Source: Qipengyuania_C sp046254955
GTDB taxonomy: Bacteria > Pseudomonadota > Alphaproteobacteria > Sphingomonadales > Sphingomonadaceae
NCBI RefSeq assembly: GCF_046254955.1
Contig: NZ_JBJXRG010000001.1
Span: 1,612,001-1,676,000, forward strand
Length of the DNA stretch: 64,000 nucleotides
Reading direction: 5' to 3'
Shown piece by piece: positions 50,432 through 58,126 of this stretch. Position numbers and translations under genes: made by a program. The notes under the pieces are model-generated. The model had not been told where the DNA came from and ran no database searches. It saw nothing but the letters and a program-made list of their open reading frames with translations. The first letter of the stretch is position 1, and every line of letters begins with the position of its first letter.

Positions 50432-52015
50432 ATGACCAAACCCAAAGTACTCATCTCAGACAAGATGGACCCGAACGCCGCGCGCATTTTCGAAGAGCGC
50501 GGCTGCGATGTCGACGTGATCACAGGCGAAACACCCGAAGAACTGAAAGCCCGTATCGGGGATTATGACGGGCTCGCGATCCGCAGCTCGACCAAGGTGA
50601 CCAAGGAAATCCTCGACGCGGCGACCAATCTCAAGGTGATTGGCCGGGCCGGGATCGGGGTCGACAATGTCGATATTCCCTACGCCAGCGGCAAGGGTGT
50701 GGTGGTGATGAACACCCCATTCGGCAATTCAATCACCACCGCCGAACATGCGATTGCCATGATGATGGCGCTCGCCCGCCAGATCCCCGATGCCAATACC
50801 CGCACCAAGGCGGGTGAATGGCCGAAGAAGGACTTCATGGGCGTCGAAGTCACCGGCAAGACGCTCGGCCTGATCGGCGCTGGCAATATCGGATCGATCG
50901 TCGCCAGCCGCGCGCTGGGCCTCAAGATGAAGGTGATGGCTTACGATCCCTTCCTGACCGAAGAGCGCGCGATCGAGCTGGGCGTGCAGAAAGCCGATCT
51001 CGAGTCAGTGCTTGCGAAGGCTGATTTCCTCACGCTGCATACGCCGCTCACCGACCAGACACGGAACATCCTCAACCGAGAGCGGCTCGAGAATGCCAAG
51101 CCCGGTTTGCGCATCGTCAATTGCGCTCGCGGCGGGTTGATAGACGAGCTGGCACTGGCCGATCTGCTGAAGAGCGGTCATATTGCCGGCGCCGCGCTTG
51201 ACGTGTTCCAGACTGAACCGGCGACCGAAAGCCCGCTGTTCGATGCGCCGAACTTCATCTGCACGCCGCACCTCGGCGCATCGACTACCGAAGCGCAGGT
51301 CAATGTGGCGCTGCAGGTGGCCGAGCAGATGGCCGACTATCTCGTGAATGGCGGCGTGACCAATGCGCTCAACATGCCAAGCCTCAGCGCCGAAGAAGCA
51401 CCCAAGCTCAAACCTTACATGGCGCTCGCGGAAAATCTCGGGTCGCTCGTAGGTCAGCTGGCGCATGGCAATCTCACGCAGATTAGTATCGAGCGCGAGG
51501 GTGCTGCAGCAGACCTCCAGGGCAAGCCGATCACCGCTGCCGTGCTGGCGGGGTTCATGCGCCGCTATTCGGACAGCGTGAACATGGTCAACGCACCTTA
51601 CATGGCGAAAGAACGAGGTCTCGATGTGCGCGAAGTGCGGCACGATCGCGAAGGCGTGTATCACACGCTGATCCGCGTCACAGTGGCGACCAGCCAGGGG
51701 GATCGCTCTGTCGCTGGCACGCTGTTCGGCAATGAAGCGCCGCGTCTGGTTGAGATGTTCGGTGTCGGGATCGAGGCCGAGCTTTCGGGAAATATGCTCT
51801 ACATCGTGAACGAAGATGCCCCTGGCTTTATTGGCCGGATCGGGACGCTCCTGGGCGGCCACGGGATCAATATCGGCACCTTCCATCTGGGACGGCGCGA
51901 TGCTGGCGGCGAGGCAGTTTTGCTGCTTTCGGTCGACCAGCCAATTCCGACTGAAGTAGAGAAACAGGCGTGCGAACTTGAGGGCGTGAAGGTCGTCAAG
52001 GCACTTTCATTCTGA
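50432..52015 (+). CDS. serA: D-3-phosphoglycerate dehydrogenase
   Basis: 527 residues, the long type. Substrate and NAD domains show GRAGIGVDNVD, the NAD loop LGLIGAGNIGSIVASRALG, catalytic NCARGGLIDE (Arg) and the FICTPHLGAST His. An intervening domain lies at about residues 315-450, and a C-terminal ACT domain reads NMLYIVNEDAPGFIGRIGTLLGGHGINIGTFHLGR. It makes 3-phosphohydroxypyruvate, the first committed step of serine synthesis. The ACT domain suggests feedback by serine. Upstream AAGGATAG serves as ribosome site. Confidence 0.96.
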   Translation: MTKPKVLISDKMDPNAARIFEERGCDVDVITGETPEELKARIGDYDGLAIRSSTKVTKEILDAATNLKVIGRAGIGVDNVDIPYASGKGVVVMNTPFGNSITTAEHAIAMMMALARQIPDANTRTKAGEWPKKDFMGVEVTGKTLGLIGAGNIGSIVASRALGLKMKVMAYDPFLTEERAIELGVQKADLESVLAKADFLTLHTPLTDQTRNILNRERLENAKPGLRIVNCARGGLIDELALADLLKSGHIAGAALDVFQTEPATESPLFDAPNFICTPHLGASTTEAQVNVALQVAEQMADYLVNGGVTNALNMPSLSAEEAPKLKPYMALAENLGSLVGQLAHGNLTQISIEREGAAADLQGKPITAAVLAGFMRRYSDSVNMVNAPYMAKERGLDVREVRHDREGVYHTLIRVTVATSQGDRSVAGTLFGNEAPRLVEMFGVGIEAELSGNMLYIVNEDAPGFIGRIGTLLGGHGINIGTFHLGRRDAGGEAVLLLSVDQPIPTEVEKQACELEGVKVVKALSF

Positions 52016-52043
52016 GGCAATCTGGGGCAGAGGCGCTGCCGCT

Positions 52044-53159
52044 ATGACCGATCCGGAAGATCTTCTGCCCGAGGGGCTGCAGGACCGCTTGCCCGAAGAT
52101 GCTGCGCTGCTGACCCGCGCGATGCGCGGCGCTCTCGCTGCAATGGATGCGCGCGGCTATGACCGCGTGCGGCCGCCGTTGGTCGAATTCGAAGGCTCGA
52201 TGGCTCGCCGCATGGACGGGATCGAACCGCGCCGCATGTTCCGCTTTGTCGATCCGGTGAGCCTGCGCACCTTGGCGCTGCGTTCGGATATTACCGTGCA
52301 AGTGGGGCGGATCGCGTCGACCAGCATGACGGAAAGCCCGCGCCCATTGCGGCTGTGCTACGGCGGCGAAGTGGCTCGGATCAAAGCGGACCAGCTGGAT
52401 CCGGCACGCCAAAAATTGCAACTGGGTGCTGAGCTGATCGGCAGCGATACCGTTGCCGCAGCATCGGAGATCGTGCTGCTGGGTATTGAGGCGCTGGCGG
52501 CGGCTGGCGCGACGGGCATTTCGGTTGATTTCACTCTGCCTGACCTAGTCGACACCTTGTCCAAACAGGCGCTGCCGCTCGATGCCGAGCAGGCCGAGGC
52601 TGTCCGGCGCGAGCTCGATACCAAGGATGCCGGGGGTCTCGCTGCGGCTGGCGGCGAAGGATATCTTCCGCTGCTCTACGCGACCGGCGCATTCGATGAT
52701 GCGATCGAGAAACTCGCCGCAATCGATGCGGGCGGGGCGCTTGCCAGCCGGATTGCGGGCCTGCGCGAAATCTCCACCAGCATTGGCGACAAGGCCCGCG
52801 TCACGCTCGACCCGAGCGAGCGCCACGGCTTCGAATACCAGAGCTGGTTCGGTTTCACGCTCTATGCCGAAGGCGTGCTGGGCGCGCTGGGGCGGGGCGG
52901 GACCTACACCATTGGCGGTGCGAATGAACCGGCGACAGGCTTCTCGCTCTATCTCGATCCGTTACTCGACGCCGAAGGCGCGCTGGACCCGCTCGAAGCG
53001 CGCGATACGCTGTTCCTCCCGCTCGGCCATGATAGCGATGCCGCTGGCCGGTTGCGCGAAAGCGGCTGGCGGACTGTCGCGGCGCTTTCGGAAGCAGACG
53101 ATCCTCAGGCCCTAGGTTGCACTCATATCCTCAAAGGCGGCGAACCCGTCGCTTTGTGA
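52044..53159 (+). CDS. hisZ: ATP phosphoribosyltransferase regulatory subunit
   Basis: 371 residues, a histidyl-tRNA-synthetase-like paralogue. It has the class II core (RRMFRFVDPVSLRTLALRSDITVQVGRI and PLRLCYGGEVAR) but no C-terminal anticodon domain, which fits HisZ and not HisS. HisZ pairs with the short HisG to form the first enzyme of histidine synthesis. Lies 28 bases after serA in the same direction; hisG is not in the window. Confidence 0.92.
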   Translation: MTDPEDLLPEGLQDRLPEDAALLTRAMRGALAAMDARGYDRVRPPLVEFEGSMARRMDGIEPRRMFRFVDPVSLRTLALRSDITVQVGRIASTSMTESPRPLRLCYGGEVARIKADQLDPARQKLQLGAELIGSDTVAAASEIVLLGIEALAAAGATGISVDFTLPDLVDTLSKQALPLDAEQAEAVRRELDTKDAGGLAAAGGEGYLPLLYATGAFDDAIEKLAAIDAGGALASRIAGLREISTSIGDKARVTLDPSERHGFEYQSWFGFTLYAEGVLGALGRGGTYTIGGANEPATGFSLYLDPLLDAEGALDPLEARDTLFLPLGHDSDAAGRLRESGWRTVAALSEADDPQALGCTHILKGGEPVAL

Positions 53160-53184
53160 GTGGATTTTGGCTAAGCTGGCCGAC

Positions 53185-53727
53185 ATGGATAGCGAAGCCG
53201 AATTCATCGATGCAATTGCCGGCTGCCTGAGCGCGCCCAAGCCCCAGGAAAGCGCCGCCGAAACGCTCAAGTCGTGTCTGGACGCATGGTCGGGCCCGCC
53301 GCCCTGGATGGGCGAGCCACAAGCGGGCGGCTTCGATGTGATGCATGCGAGCGAAGATCTCACCATCATGCACCTCGTGTGGCCGCCGCGCTTGATTACC
53401 GAGCCGCACACGCATTCGATGTGGGCCACCATCGGGCTCTATGCTGGGCGTGAGAACAATATGCTGTGGAGACGCGCAGGAGGCTCCATTGAGGCAAGCG
53501 GTGCGAAGTCGCTTGCGGCGGGCGAAGTGTGCTCGTTTGGCCCGGACGTGATCCATTCGGTGCATAATCCGCTCGACGCGCTAACCGGGGCGATCCACAT
53601 CTATGGCGGCGATTTCCTGGGTGCGCAGAACAGCGAATGGGATCCGCTGACTTATGCCGAAAGGCCGCGCGACATGGCCGAACAGCAGCGCAATTTTGCC
53701 CACGCAGGTAAAACTCGAGGAGACTGA
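53185..53727 (+). CDS. Cupin protein, cysteine-dioxygenase-like
   Basis: About 180 residues from the ATG at 53185 (a TTG at 53167 gives six more residues; neither has a strong ribosome site). The cupin shows the metal motif EPHTHS (HxH) and, later, DVIHSVHNP with the third His. This layout resembles thiol dioxygenases (cysteine or 3-mercaptopropionate), which add O2 to a thiol to make a sulfinate. It begins 25 bases after hisZ, and the RidA gene follows three bases after its stop, so the three are probably cotranscribed. Substrate not established. Confidence 0.78.
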   Translation: MDSEAEFIDAIAGCLSAPKPQESAAETLKSCLDAWSGPPPWMGEPQAGGFDVMHASEDLTIMHLVWPPRLITEPHTHSMWATIGLYAGRENNMLWRRAGGSIEASGAKSLAAGEVCSFGPDVIHSVHNPLDALTGAIHIYGGDFLGAQNSEWDPLTYAERPRDMAEQQRNFAHAGKTRGD

Positions 53728-53730
53728 CGC

Positions 53731-54123
53731 ATGGCTGATGCCCCCCAAGTCATCCGGATAGATCCTGATCCGCTCGCGCCCTATGCGATTGCGCCGGGTT
53801 GGAAGGTGGGCGGGATGCTTTACCTCTCAGGACAAGCCGCGATCGACGAGCAAGGCGCGATTGTCGGGGAGCGCGATTTCGATGCCCAGCTCGCGCAGAC
53901 CATGGCCAATATCGCCCGCGTGCTGGAGGCGGGCGGCAGCAAGATGGAGAGGATAGTCAAGGTGACGATTTACCTCACCGACATGGCGAACTTTCCGAAG
54001 ATCGTCGAAGCGCGAAAGCAGTATTTCACGCCGCCTTATCCTGCGGACACGATTGTCGAAGTACGATCGCTCGCGCTGCCCGAATTGATGGTTGAGATCG
54101 ATGTGATCGCGGCAGTCGCTTAG
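53731..54123 (+). CDS. RidA family protein
   Basis: 130 residues, the usual trimeric RidA/YjgF size. The family core is visible: YLSGQAAIDEQGAIV, AQTMANIARVLEAGGSKMERIVKVTIYLTDMANF, RKQYFTPPYPADTIVEVRSLALPELMVEIDVIA. The Arg in VEVRSLALP matches the active arginine. RidA proteins deaminate reactive enamines or imines from PLP enzymes; some members are specialised in catabolism. The start at 53731 has GAGGAGA. It converges with the Rrf2 gene, overlapping by four bases. Confidence 0.92.
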   Translation: MADAPQVIRIDPDPLAPYAIAPGWKVGGMLYLSGQAAIDEQGAIVGERDFDAQLAQTMANIARVLEAGGSKMERIVKVTIYLTDMANFPKIVEARKQYFTPPYPADTIVEVRSLALPELMVEIDVIAAVA

Positions 54124-54617
54124 GTGCGGCTGCGAGCGTTGGCGCCCATCCATTCGCCGGCTTTTGCGACCTTGTCCGGGCCGAGTTGCGCCGCAACCGC
54201 TCCCGACAATGTGGCGAGATCGATCTGGCGCAAGCTCTCTCGATAGGCCTCTTCAGCGCGCCAGAACCCCGCAGCAATATTGCATGGGACTTTGCAGTCT
54301 TTCGGCTTGCTCGCGCACGGTCCTTGCTGACGGATCTCGCTGCAGCGGAACATCGGCTCTTCTCCGTCCACCGCCAGCAATATATCGAGCAGCGTGATCT
54401 CGCCCGGCGGTTTGGCGAGTGTGTAGAACCCGCTCCTCCCACGGCCGCCGGTGACAATACCCGCGCGCGCAAGAGCTTGCATCTGCTTGGCCATATAAGG
54501 CTCGGGCAGCTCATGGAACTCGGCGAGGGCAGACAGCGAGAGGCCCTTGTCCGGCCATAGCGGCACCAAAAGCGCGCAGGCATGGCCCGCCCATTCGACA
54601 CCTTTGTTGATCTTCAT
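54120..54617 (-). CDS. Rrf2 family regulator with a four-cysteine cluster motif
   Basis: 165 residues. The N-terminal winged helix (VEWAGHACALLVPLW..LSLSALAEFHELPEPYMAKQMQALARAGIVTGGRGRSGFYTLA) is typical of Rrf2. The C-terminal half has cysteines at positions 92, 101, 108 and 112 (RCSEIRQQGPCASK, DCKVPC). IscR and NsrR use three nearby cysteines to hold a [2Fe-2S] or [4Fe-4S] cluster, so this protein probably senses redox state or nitric oxide (inference). It is divergent from the membrane/AhpD-like gene, with a double inverted repeat between. Confidence 0.88.
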   Translation of the reverse strand: MKINKGVEWAGHACALLVPLWPDKGLSLSALAEFHELPEPYMAKQMQALARAGIVTGGRGRSGFYTLAKPPGEITLLDILLAVDGEEPMFRCSEIRQQGPCASKPKDCKVPCNIAAGFWRAEEAYRESLRQIDLATLSGAVAAQLGPDKVAKAGEWMGANARSRT

Positions 54618-54651
54618 CTGCGTCAGCCCTATTGCGCCGGTCTCAATAAAC

Positions 54652-54681
54652 GGATAGTAAATATCCGGATATAGGAGATCC
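54652..54681. promoter_or_regulatory. Two tandem inverted repeats, candidate Rrf2 operator
   Basis: GGATA-GTAAA-TATCC (54652-54666) is followed immediately by GGATA-TAGGA-GATCC (54667-54681), two 15-base dyads joined head to tail. The first is a perfect 5+5+5 repeat; the second has GGAT/ATCC symmetry. It spans the gap between the two divergent genes and overlaps the ribosome site of the membrane protein gene, ideal for repression. Confidence 0.6.
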
Positions 54682-54685
54682 GATA

Positions 54686-55612
54686 ATGTATGGCAAACCT
54701 GACGCTCTCGACCGGCTGGTGCAAGTCCTCATCGCATTGGCAGCGGCTTTTGCCCTGTTCAACGGTATGTTCATGCTCACCGACCCGTTCGGCTGGTACG
54801 ATTTCGTCGGGACGGTGAAGGCGAGCGGGCCTGCCAACCAGCATTTCATCCGCGATATCGGGATCGCCTATCTGGTGTCGGGCGCGCTGCTGGCATTTGC
54901 GGCGGCCAATCCGGCGCTGCGCTGGGGAAGCGCGATGGTCGGCACCTTGTGGCTCGGCGCGCACGGTATCTTGCATATCTACGAAGTACTGGCGGGCATC
55001 TGCAGCCCCGACATCTTCTGGCGCGATGCACCCGGCGTGCTCGGCCCGCCGCTGATCGTGATCGTCGCCGTGATGATCCAGTTGGCTCGCCAGCGCGTCT
55101 CGCCCGTGCCGCTGCCCAAAGCCATGTTCGTCAGCCTGATGAACCGGATGGTGGGTGATGCCGAGCCCTATTTTGACGACTTGTCCGATGCGGGCGGCTT
55201 CGCGGTCGAGAAGTTTCAGCATGGCATGGTGCTTTCAGGGCACTACTATCATGCGCCGAAGGACATGATCCATATGGCGCGGCTGGGTTCGACTCGGGCC
55301 GAGGACTGCGGGCCGTGCGTCGAGATCGTGCGCAATTTCGCACTGGCTGACCGGATGGATCCGGACCGCCTGCAGAACGCGCTGATGGGCAAGCCCGAGA
55401 ACGAAGTGGACGCGCTGGCCTATGATTTCGGCTCCGCCATTGCGAGCGGAAATGTCGCCCAGGCGGCAGAGCTTGGCGAGCAGTTAGAAGCGCAATATTC
55501 GCGACCCATCCGCACCGAATTGACGCTCGCCGCCGCCAGTGGACGGCTATTCCCCGCGCTCAAACGCGGGCTGGGTTATGCATCCTCGTGTACGATCCCG
55601 GTGGCGGAGTGA
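54686..55612 (+). CDS. Four-helix membrane protein fused to an AhpD-like thiol domain
   Basis: 308 residues. Helices lie at about 14-31, 57-74, 81-100 and 118-135. A soluble C-terminal half follows (about 150-300) with DCGPCVEIV (Cys208, Cys211). A CxxC followed by helices resembles carboxymuconolactone-decarboxylase/AhpD proteins, though the proton-relay histidine is not seen. The membrane half looks DoxX-like in size. The gene starts 68 bases from the divergent Rrf2 regulator and is the likely target. A redox or peroxide-related role is likely (inference). The start at 54686 has AGGAGA upstream. Confidence 0.72.
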   Translation: MYGKPDALDRLVQVLIALAAAFALFNGMFMLTDPFGWYDFVGTVKASGPANQHFIRDIGIAYLVSGALLAFAAANPALRWGSAMVGTLWLGAHGILHIYEVLAGICSPDIFWRDAPGVLGPPLIVIVAVMIQLARQRVSPVPLPKAMFVSLMNRMVGDAEPYFDDLSDAGGFAVEKFQHGMVLSGHYYHAPKDMIHMARLGSTRAEDCGPCVEIVRNFALADRMDPDRLQNALMGKPENEVDALAYDFGSAIASGNVAQAAELGEQLEAQYSRPIRTELTLAAASGRLFPALKRGLGYASSCTIPVAE

Positions 55613-55733
55613 CGCACGCCGATCCGCGGCACATGCTTAATGGCGATTCACCGATCCTCGTGAGGCGTTGTTAACAGCGCAGGCCGAGTGCTGGATCGCG
55701 GAGGCCACCAACTGAGTAAGTTAGGGGCGCAAA

Positions 55734-55901
55734 ATGTCCAAGATTACCCTGTTTATCCTGATTGCCACGGTTGTGCTGATCATCGCCGCAGTTCTGACGG
55801 ATTCGGCGTTTGTCGCGGGCGGCAGCGGCGTGGTCCTGCTGGTTGGCCTCGCCTATGCCTATGTTGTGAGCAAGCGCGAAGCCGAGCGGCAGGAAAGCTG
55901 A
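55734..55901 (+). CDS. Small membrane protein of 55 residues
   Basis: A 55-residue frame beginning MSKITLFILIATVV and ending KREAERQES. Two hydrophobic helices (about residues 4-21 and 27-44) and a charged C-terminus suit a small inner-membrane protein. The ATG has AGGGG a few bases upstream. Codon use is ordinary for the window. No family recognised. Confidence 0.6.
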   Translation: MSKITLFILIATVVLIIAAVLTDSAFVAGGSGVVLLVGLAYAYVVSKREAERQES

Positions 55902-56128
55902 GAAAAGCCCTCTTGCCTTGAGGGGAGAGCGTTGGGTGAGGGGTGTCCCACGCCGTTGGAACACAAACCCCCTCTCAACTTCGGCTAGGCGCCCTTCGAC
56001 AAGCTCTGGATCGCCAAGCCTTCGTATCTCTCCCCCATCCGGAGGAGAGAAGGGCCGAAAGCGATTGGGTCGCTAGCGGACGTTGTTATCGAATTGCCAC
56101 AAACATACTGACCATCTAGGATATCGCC
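55902..56128. repeat. Intergenic repeat-like stretch
   Basis: Gene-free. It holds several palindromic pieces: CCCTC...GAGGG at 55908-55924, the CTTCGACAAGCTC unit at 55994-56006 and a hairpin-like TCTCTCC...GGAGGAGAGA at 56027-56050. The GAGCTTGTCGAAGG/CTTCGACAAGCTC type recurs in sphingomonad intergenic regions. A relative (GTCGAAGG) recurs at 56703-56710. Confidence 0.5.
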
Positions 56129-56395
56129 ATGAGCTATATTCGCGATCCATTGGTGCTTTGGGCCATCGGCGCACTTTCGTTAGCCTTTTCGATTGTCAGT
56201 TCACTCATCGCCGGATCGGTGGTCGGGATTCCAATGGCGTTGATCGGCGCAGCACTTGGTTATTCCCAAGAAAACGTGTTGCTAGTACTCGCATACACAG
56301 CAGTGGTTTGGCTTCCACTCGGATTTGGTATGGGAATGGCCACCGCCGTAAAATTTCTAAAGGGTTATAGGGTTCGCAATCCGAAAGGTGATTAG
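56129..56395 (+). CDS. Small membrane protein, unknown
   Basis: 88 residues with AGGAT shortly before the ATG. Two or three hydrophobic helices (VLWAIGALSLAFSIVSSLIAGSVVGIPMALIGAAL, then VLLVLAYTAVVWLPLGFGMGMA) and a basic C-terminus (KFLKGYRVRNPKGD). Codon use is more AT-rich than in purA next door, which may show lower expression or recent acquisition. No family recognised; could be a chance frame. Confidence 0.5.
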   Translation: MSYIRDPLVLWAIGALSLAFSIVSSLIAGSVVGIPMALIGAALGYSQENVLLVLAYTAVVWLPLGFGMGMATAVKFLKGYRVRNPKGD

Positions 56396-56748
56396 CTTGC
56401 CAACTCTACAATGTCCGCAATTGGGTCGTAAGCAGACATTCGCTCCTTTCCTACATTGCGTATTTCATGTGATATTAGGCACAAGTTTAAGAGTACGCTG
56501 CAAAACTCTGTACAGAAAAGCAAAATTTTCGTTTCCGCGCCAACCACTTTCCGCTCCATGGACAGTGCTCCATGTGCTCCATCGAGTAGGATTTGGGAAC
56601 GCCGCCGCACGCCGCTTGACTCACCCCCGCAGGCCCCTCTACCCCGCGCACCGCATTCGGGGCTCACGTTGCCCCTCTATCCACATCCCGTAGTCGAGTC
56701 CTGTCGAAGGACTGCGCGGATCACCTTGGCAGGTGAGGACGCACAAGC
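56396..56748. other. AT-rich gap before purA
   Basis: 353 bases with no gene seen. It contains the repeat hairpin at 56697-56713 and presumably the purA promoter. GGTGAGGA lies 11 bases before the purA ATG. Confidence 0.6.
56697..56713. repeat. REP-like hairpin AGTCCT-GTCGA-AGGACT
   Basis: A perfect six-base inverted repeat with GTCGA loop. The GTCGAAGG core relates to the CTTCGACAAG unit at 55994-56006, so both may be copies of one dispersed intergenic family. Confidence 0.45.
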
Positions 56749-58038
56749 ATGGCCAACGTAACCGTAATCGGCGCCCAGTGGGGCGATGAAGGCAAGGGCA
56801 AGATCGTCGACTGGCTTGCCAGCCGTGCCGATGCTGTGGTGCGCTTCCAGGGCGGGCACAATGCCGGACATACGCTGGTCGTCGGCAACACCACTTACAA
56901 GCTCAGCCTGCTGCCATCGGGGATCGTCACCGGCACGCTCTCGATCATCGGCAATGGCGTCGTGCTCGATCCGTGGGCGCTCAAGGCCGAAGTCGAAAAG
57001 CTCGAAGGGCAGGGCGTCACCATCAGCGAAGAGAACTTCGCGGTGGCCGACAATTGCCCGCTGATCCTGCCGATCCACCGCGACCTTGATGGCCTGCGCG
57101 AAGCGGCTGCCGGATCGGGCAAGATCGGGACCACGGGCCGCGGGATCGGCCCGGCTTACGAAGACAAGGTCGGCCGCCGCGCGATCCGTGTGTGCGACCT
57201 CGCGCATCTCGACGCGCTCGAGCCGCAGCTTGATCGCCTCTGCGCCCATCATGACGCGCTTCGCGCCGGGTTCGACGAACCGCCGATCGATCGGGAGCGC
57301 CTGCTGGGCGATTTGCGCGAGATTGCACCATTCGTGCTGCGCTTCGCCCAGCCAGTGTGGAAACGGCTGAACAAGGTCCGCAAGGCGGGCGCCAAGATCC
57401 TGTTCGAAGGCGCGCAGGGCGTGCTGCTCGATATCGATCACGGCACGTACCCGTTCGTCACCAGTTCCAACACGGTGAGCGGGACGGCTGCTTCGGGAAG
57501 CGGCCTCGGGCCCAACTCGACCGGTTTCGTGCTGGGGATCGTCAAGGCCTATACCACGCGTGTGGGCAGCGGACCGTTCCCGACCGAGCTCGACGATGAT
57601 GACGGGCAGCGGCTGGGCGAGCGGGGCCATGAGTTCGGCACTGTCACCGGGCGGCAGCGGCGCTGCGGCTGGTTCGATGCGGTGCTGGTGCGCCAGAGCT
57701 GCGCGATCAGCGGGGTGACCGGGATCGCGCTGACCAAGGTGGACGTGCTCGACGGGTTCGAGACGGTGAAGATCTGCACCGGCTATCGCCTCGACGGGAA
57801 GATCCTCGATTACCTGCCCGCCCATGCCGCCGACCAGGCGCGGGTCGAACCGATCTACGAGGAGATGGAAGGCTGGAGCGAAACAACCGCCGGCGCGCGC
57901 AGCTGGGCCAATCTTCCGGCGCAGGCGATCAAGTATATCCAGCGCGTGCAGGAGCTGATCGAAACGCCCGTTGCGTTGGTTTCGACCAGCCCCGAGCGCG
58001 AGGATACCATCCTGGTGCGTGATCCGTTTGTCGACTAA
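56749..58038 (+). CDS. purA: Adenylosuccinate synthetase
   Basis: 429 residues, normal length. Motifs: VIGAQWGDEGKGKIVDWLA (nucleotide loop), GGHNAGHT, GTTGRGIGPAYEDKVGRRAI, GAQGVLLDIDHGTYPFVTSSN, and LTKVDVLDGF for guanine binding. It makes adenylosuccinate from IMP and aspartate with GTP in AMP synthesis. In relatives purA commonly follows hisZ closely; here about 3.6 kb of other genes lie between. Confidence 0.97.
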   Translation: MANVTVIGAQWGDEGKGKIVDWLASRADAVVRFQGGHNAGHTLVVGNTTYKLSLLPSGIVTGTLSIIGNGVVLDPWALKAEVEKLEGQGVTISEENFAVADNCPLILPIHRDLDGLREAAAGSGKIGTTGRGIGPAYEDKVGRRAIRVCDLAHLDALEPQLDRLCAHHDALRAGFDEPPIDRERLLGDLREIAPFVLRFAQPVWKRLNKVRKAGAKILFEGAQGVLLDIDHGTYPFVTSSNTVSGTAASGSGLGPNSTGFVLGIVKAYTTRVGSGPFPTELDDDDGQRLGERGHEFGTVTGRQRRCGWFDAVLVRQSCAISGVTGIALTKVDVLDGFETVKICTGYRLDGKILDYLPAHAADQARVEPIYEEMEGWSETTAGARSWANLPAQAIKYIQRVQELIETPVALVSTSPEREDTILVRDPFVD

Positions 58039-58067
58039 CAGCTGGACTCGGTAACTCTCTCCCACGC

Positions 58068-58100
58068 TTGACAAAAATATCCGTTGTTCTACTTATGTTC
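58068..58100 (+). promoter_or_regulatory. Promoter with LexA (SOS) box
   Basis: TTGACA at 58068-58073 gives a good -35. The SOS box of alphaproteobacteria, GTTC-N7-GTTC, is exact at 58086-58100 (GTTC TACTTAT GTTC) and overlaps the expected -10 region. LexA bound here would repress the downstream gene and release it after DNA damage. Confidence 0.7.
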
Positions 58101-58126
58101 CACACGAGTCGTGAAGGAACGTAGCA

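Noticed and set aside
56677..58074. Open frame of about 465 codons on the minus strand across purA
   Set aside because: It runs opposite to an unmistakable purA and has no recognisable motif or ribosome site.
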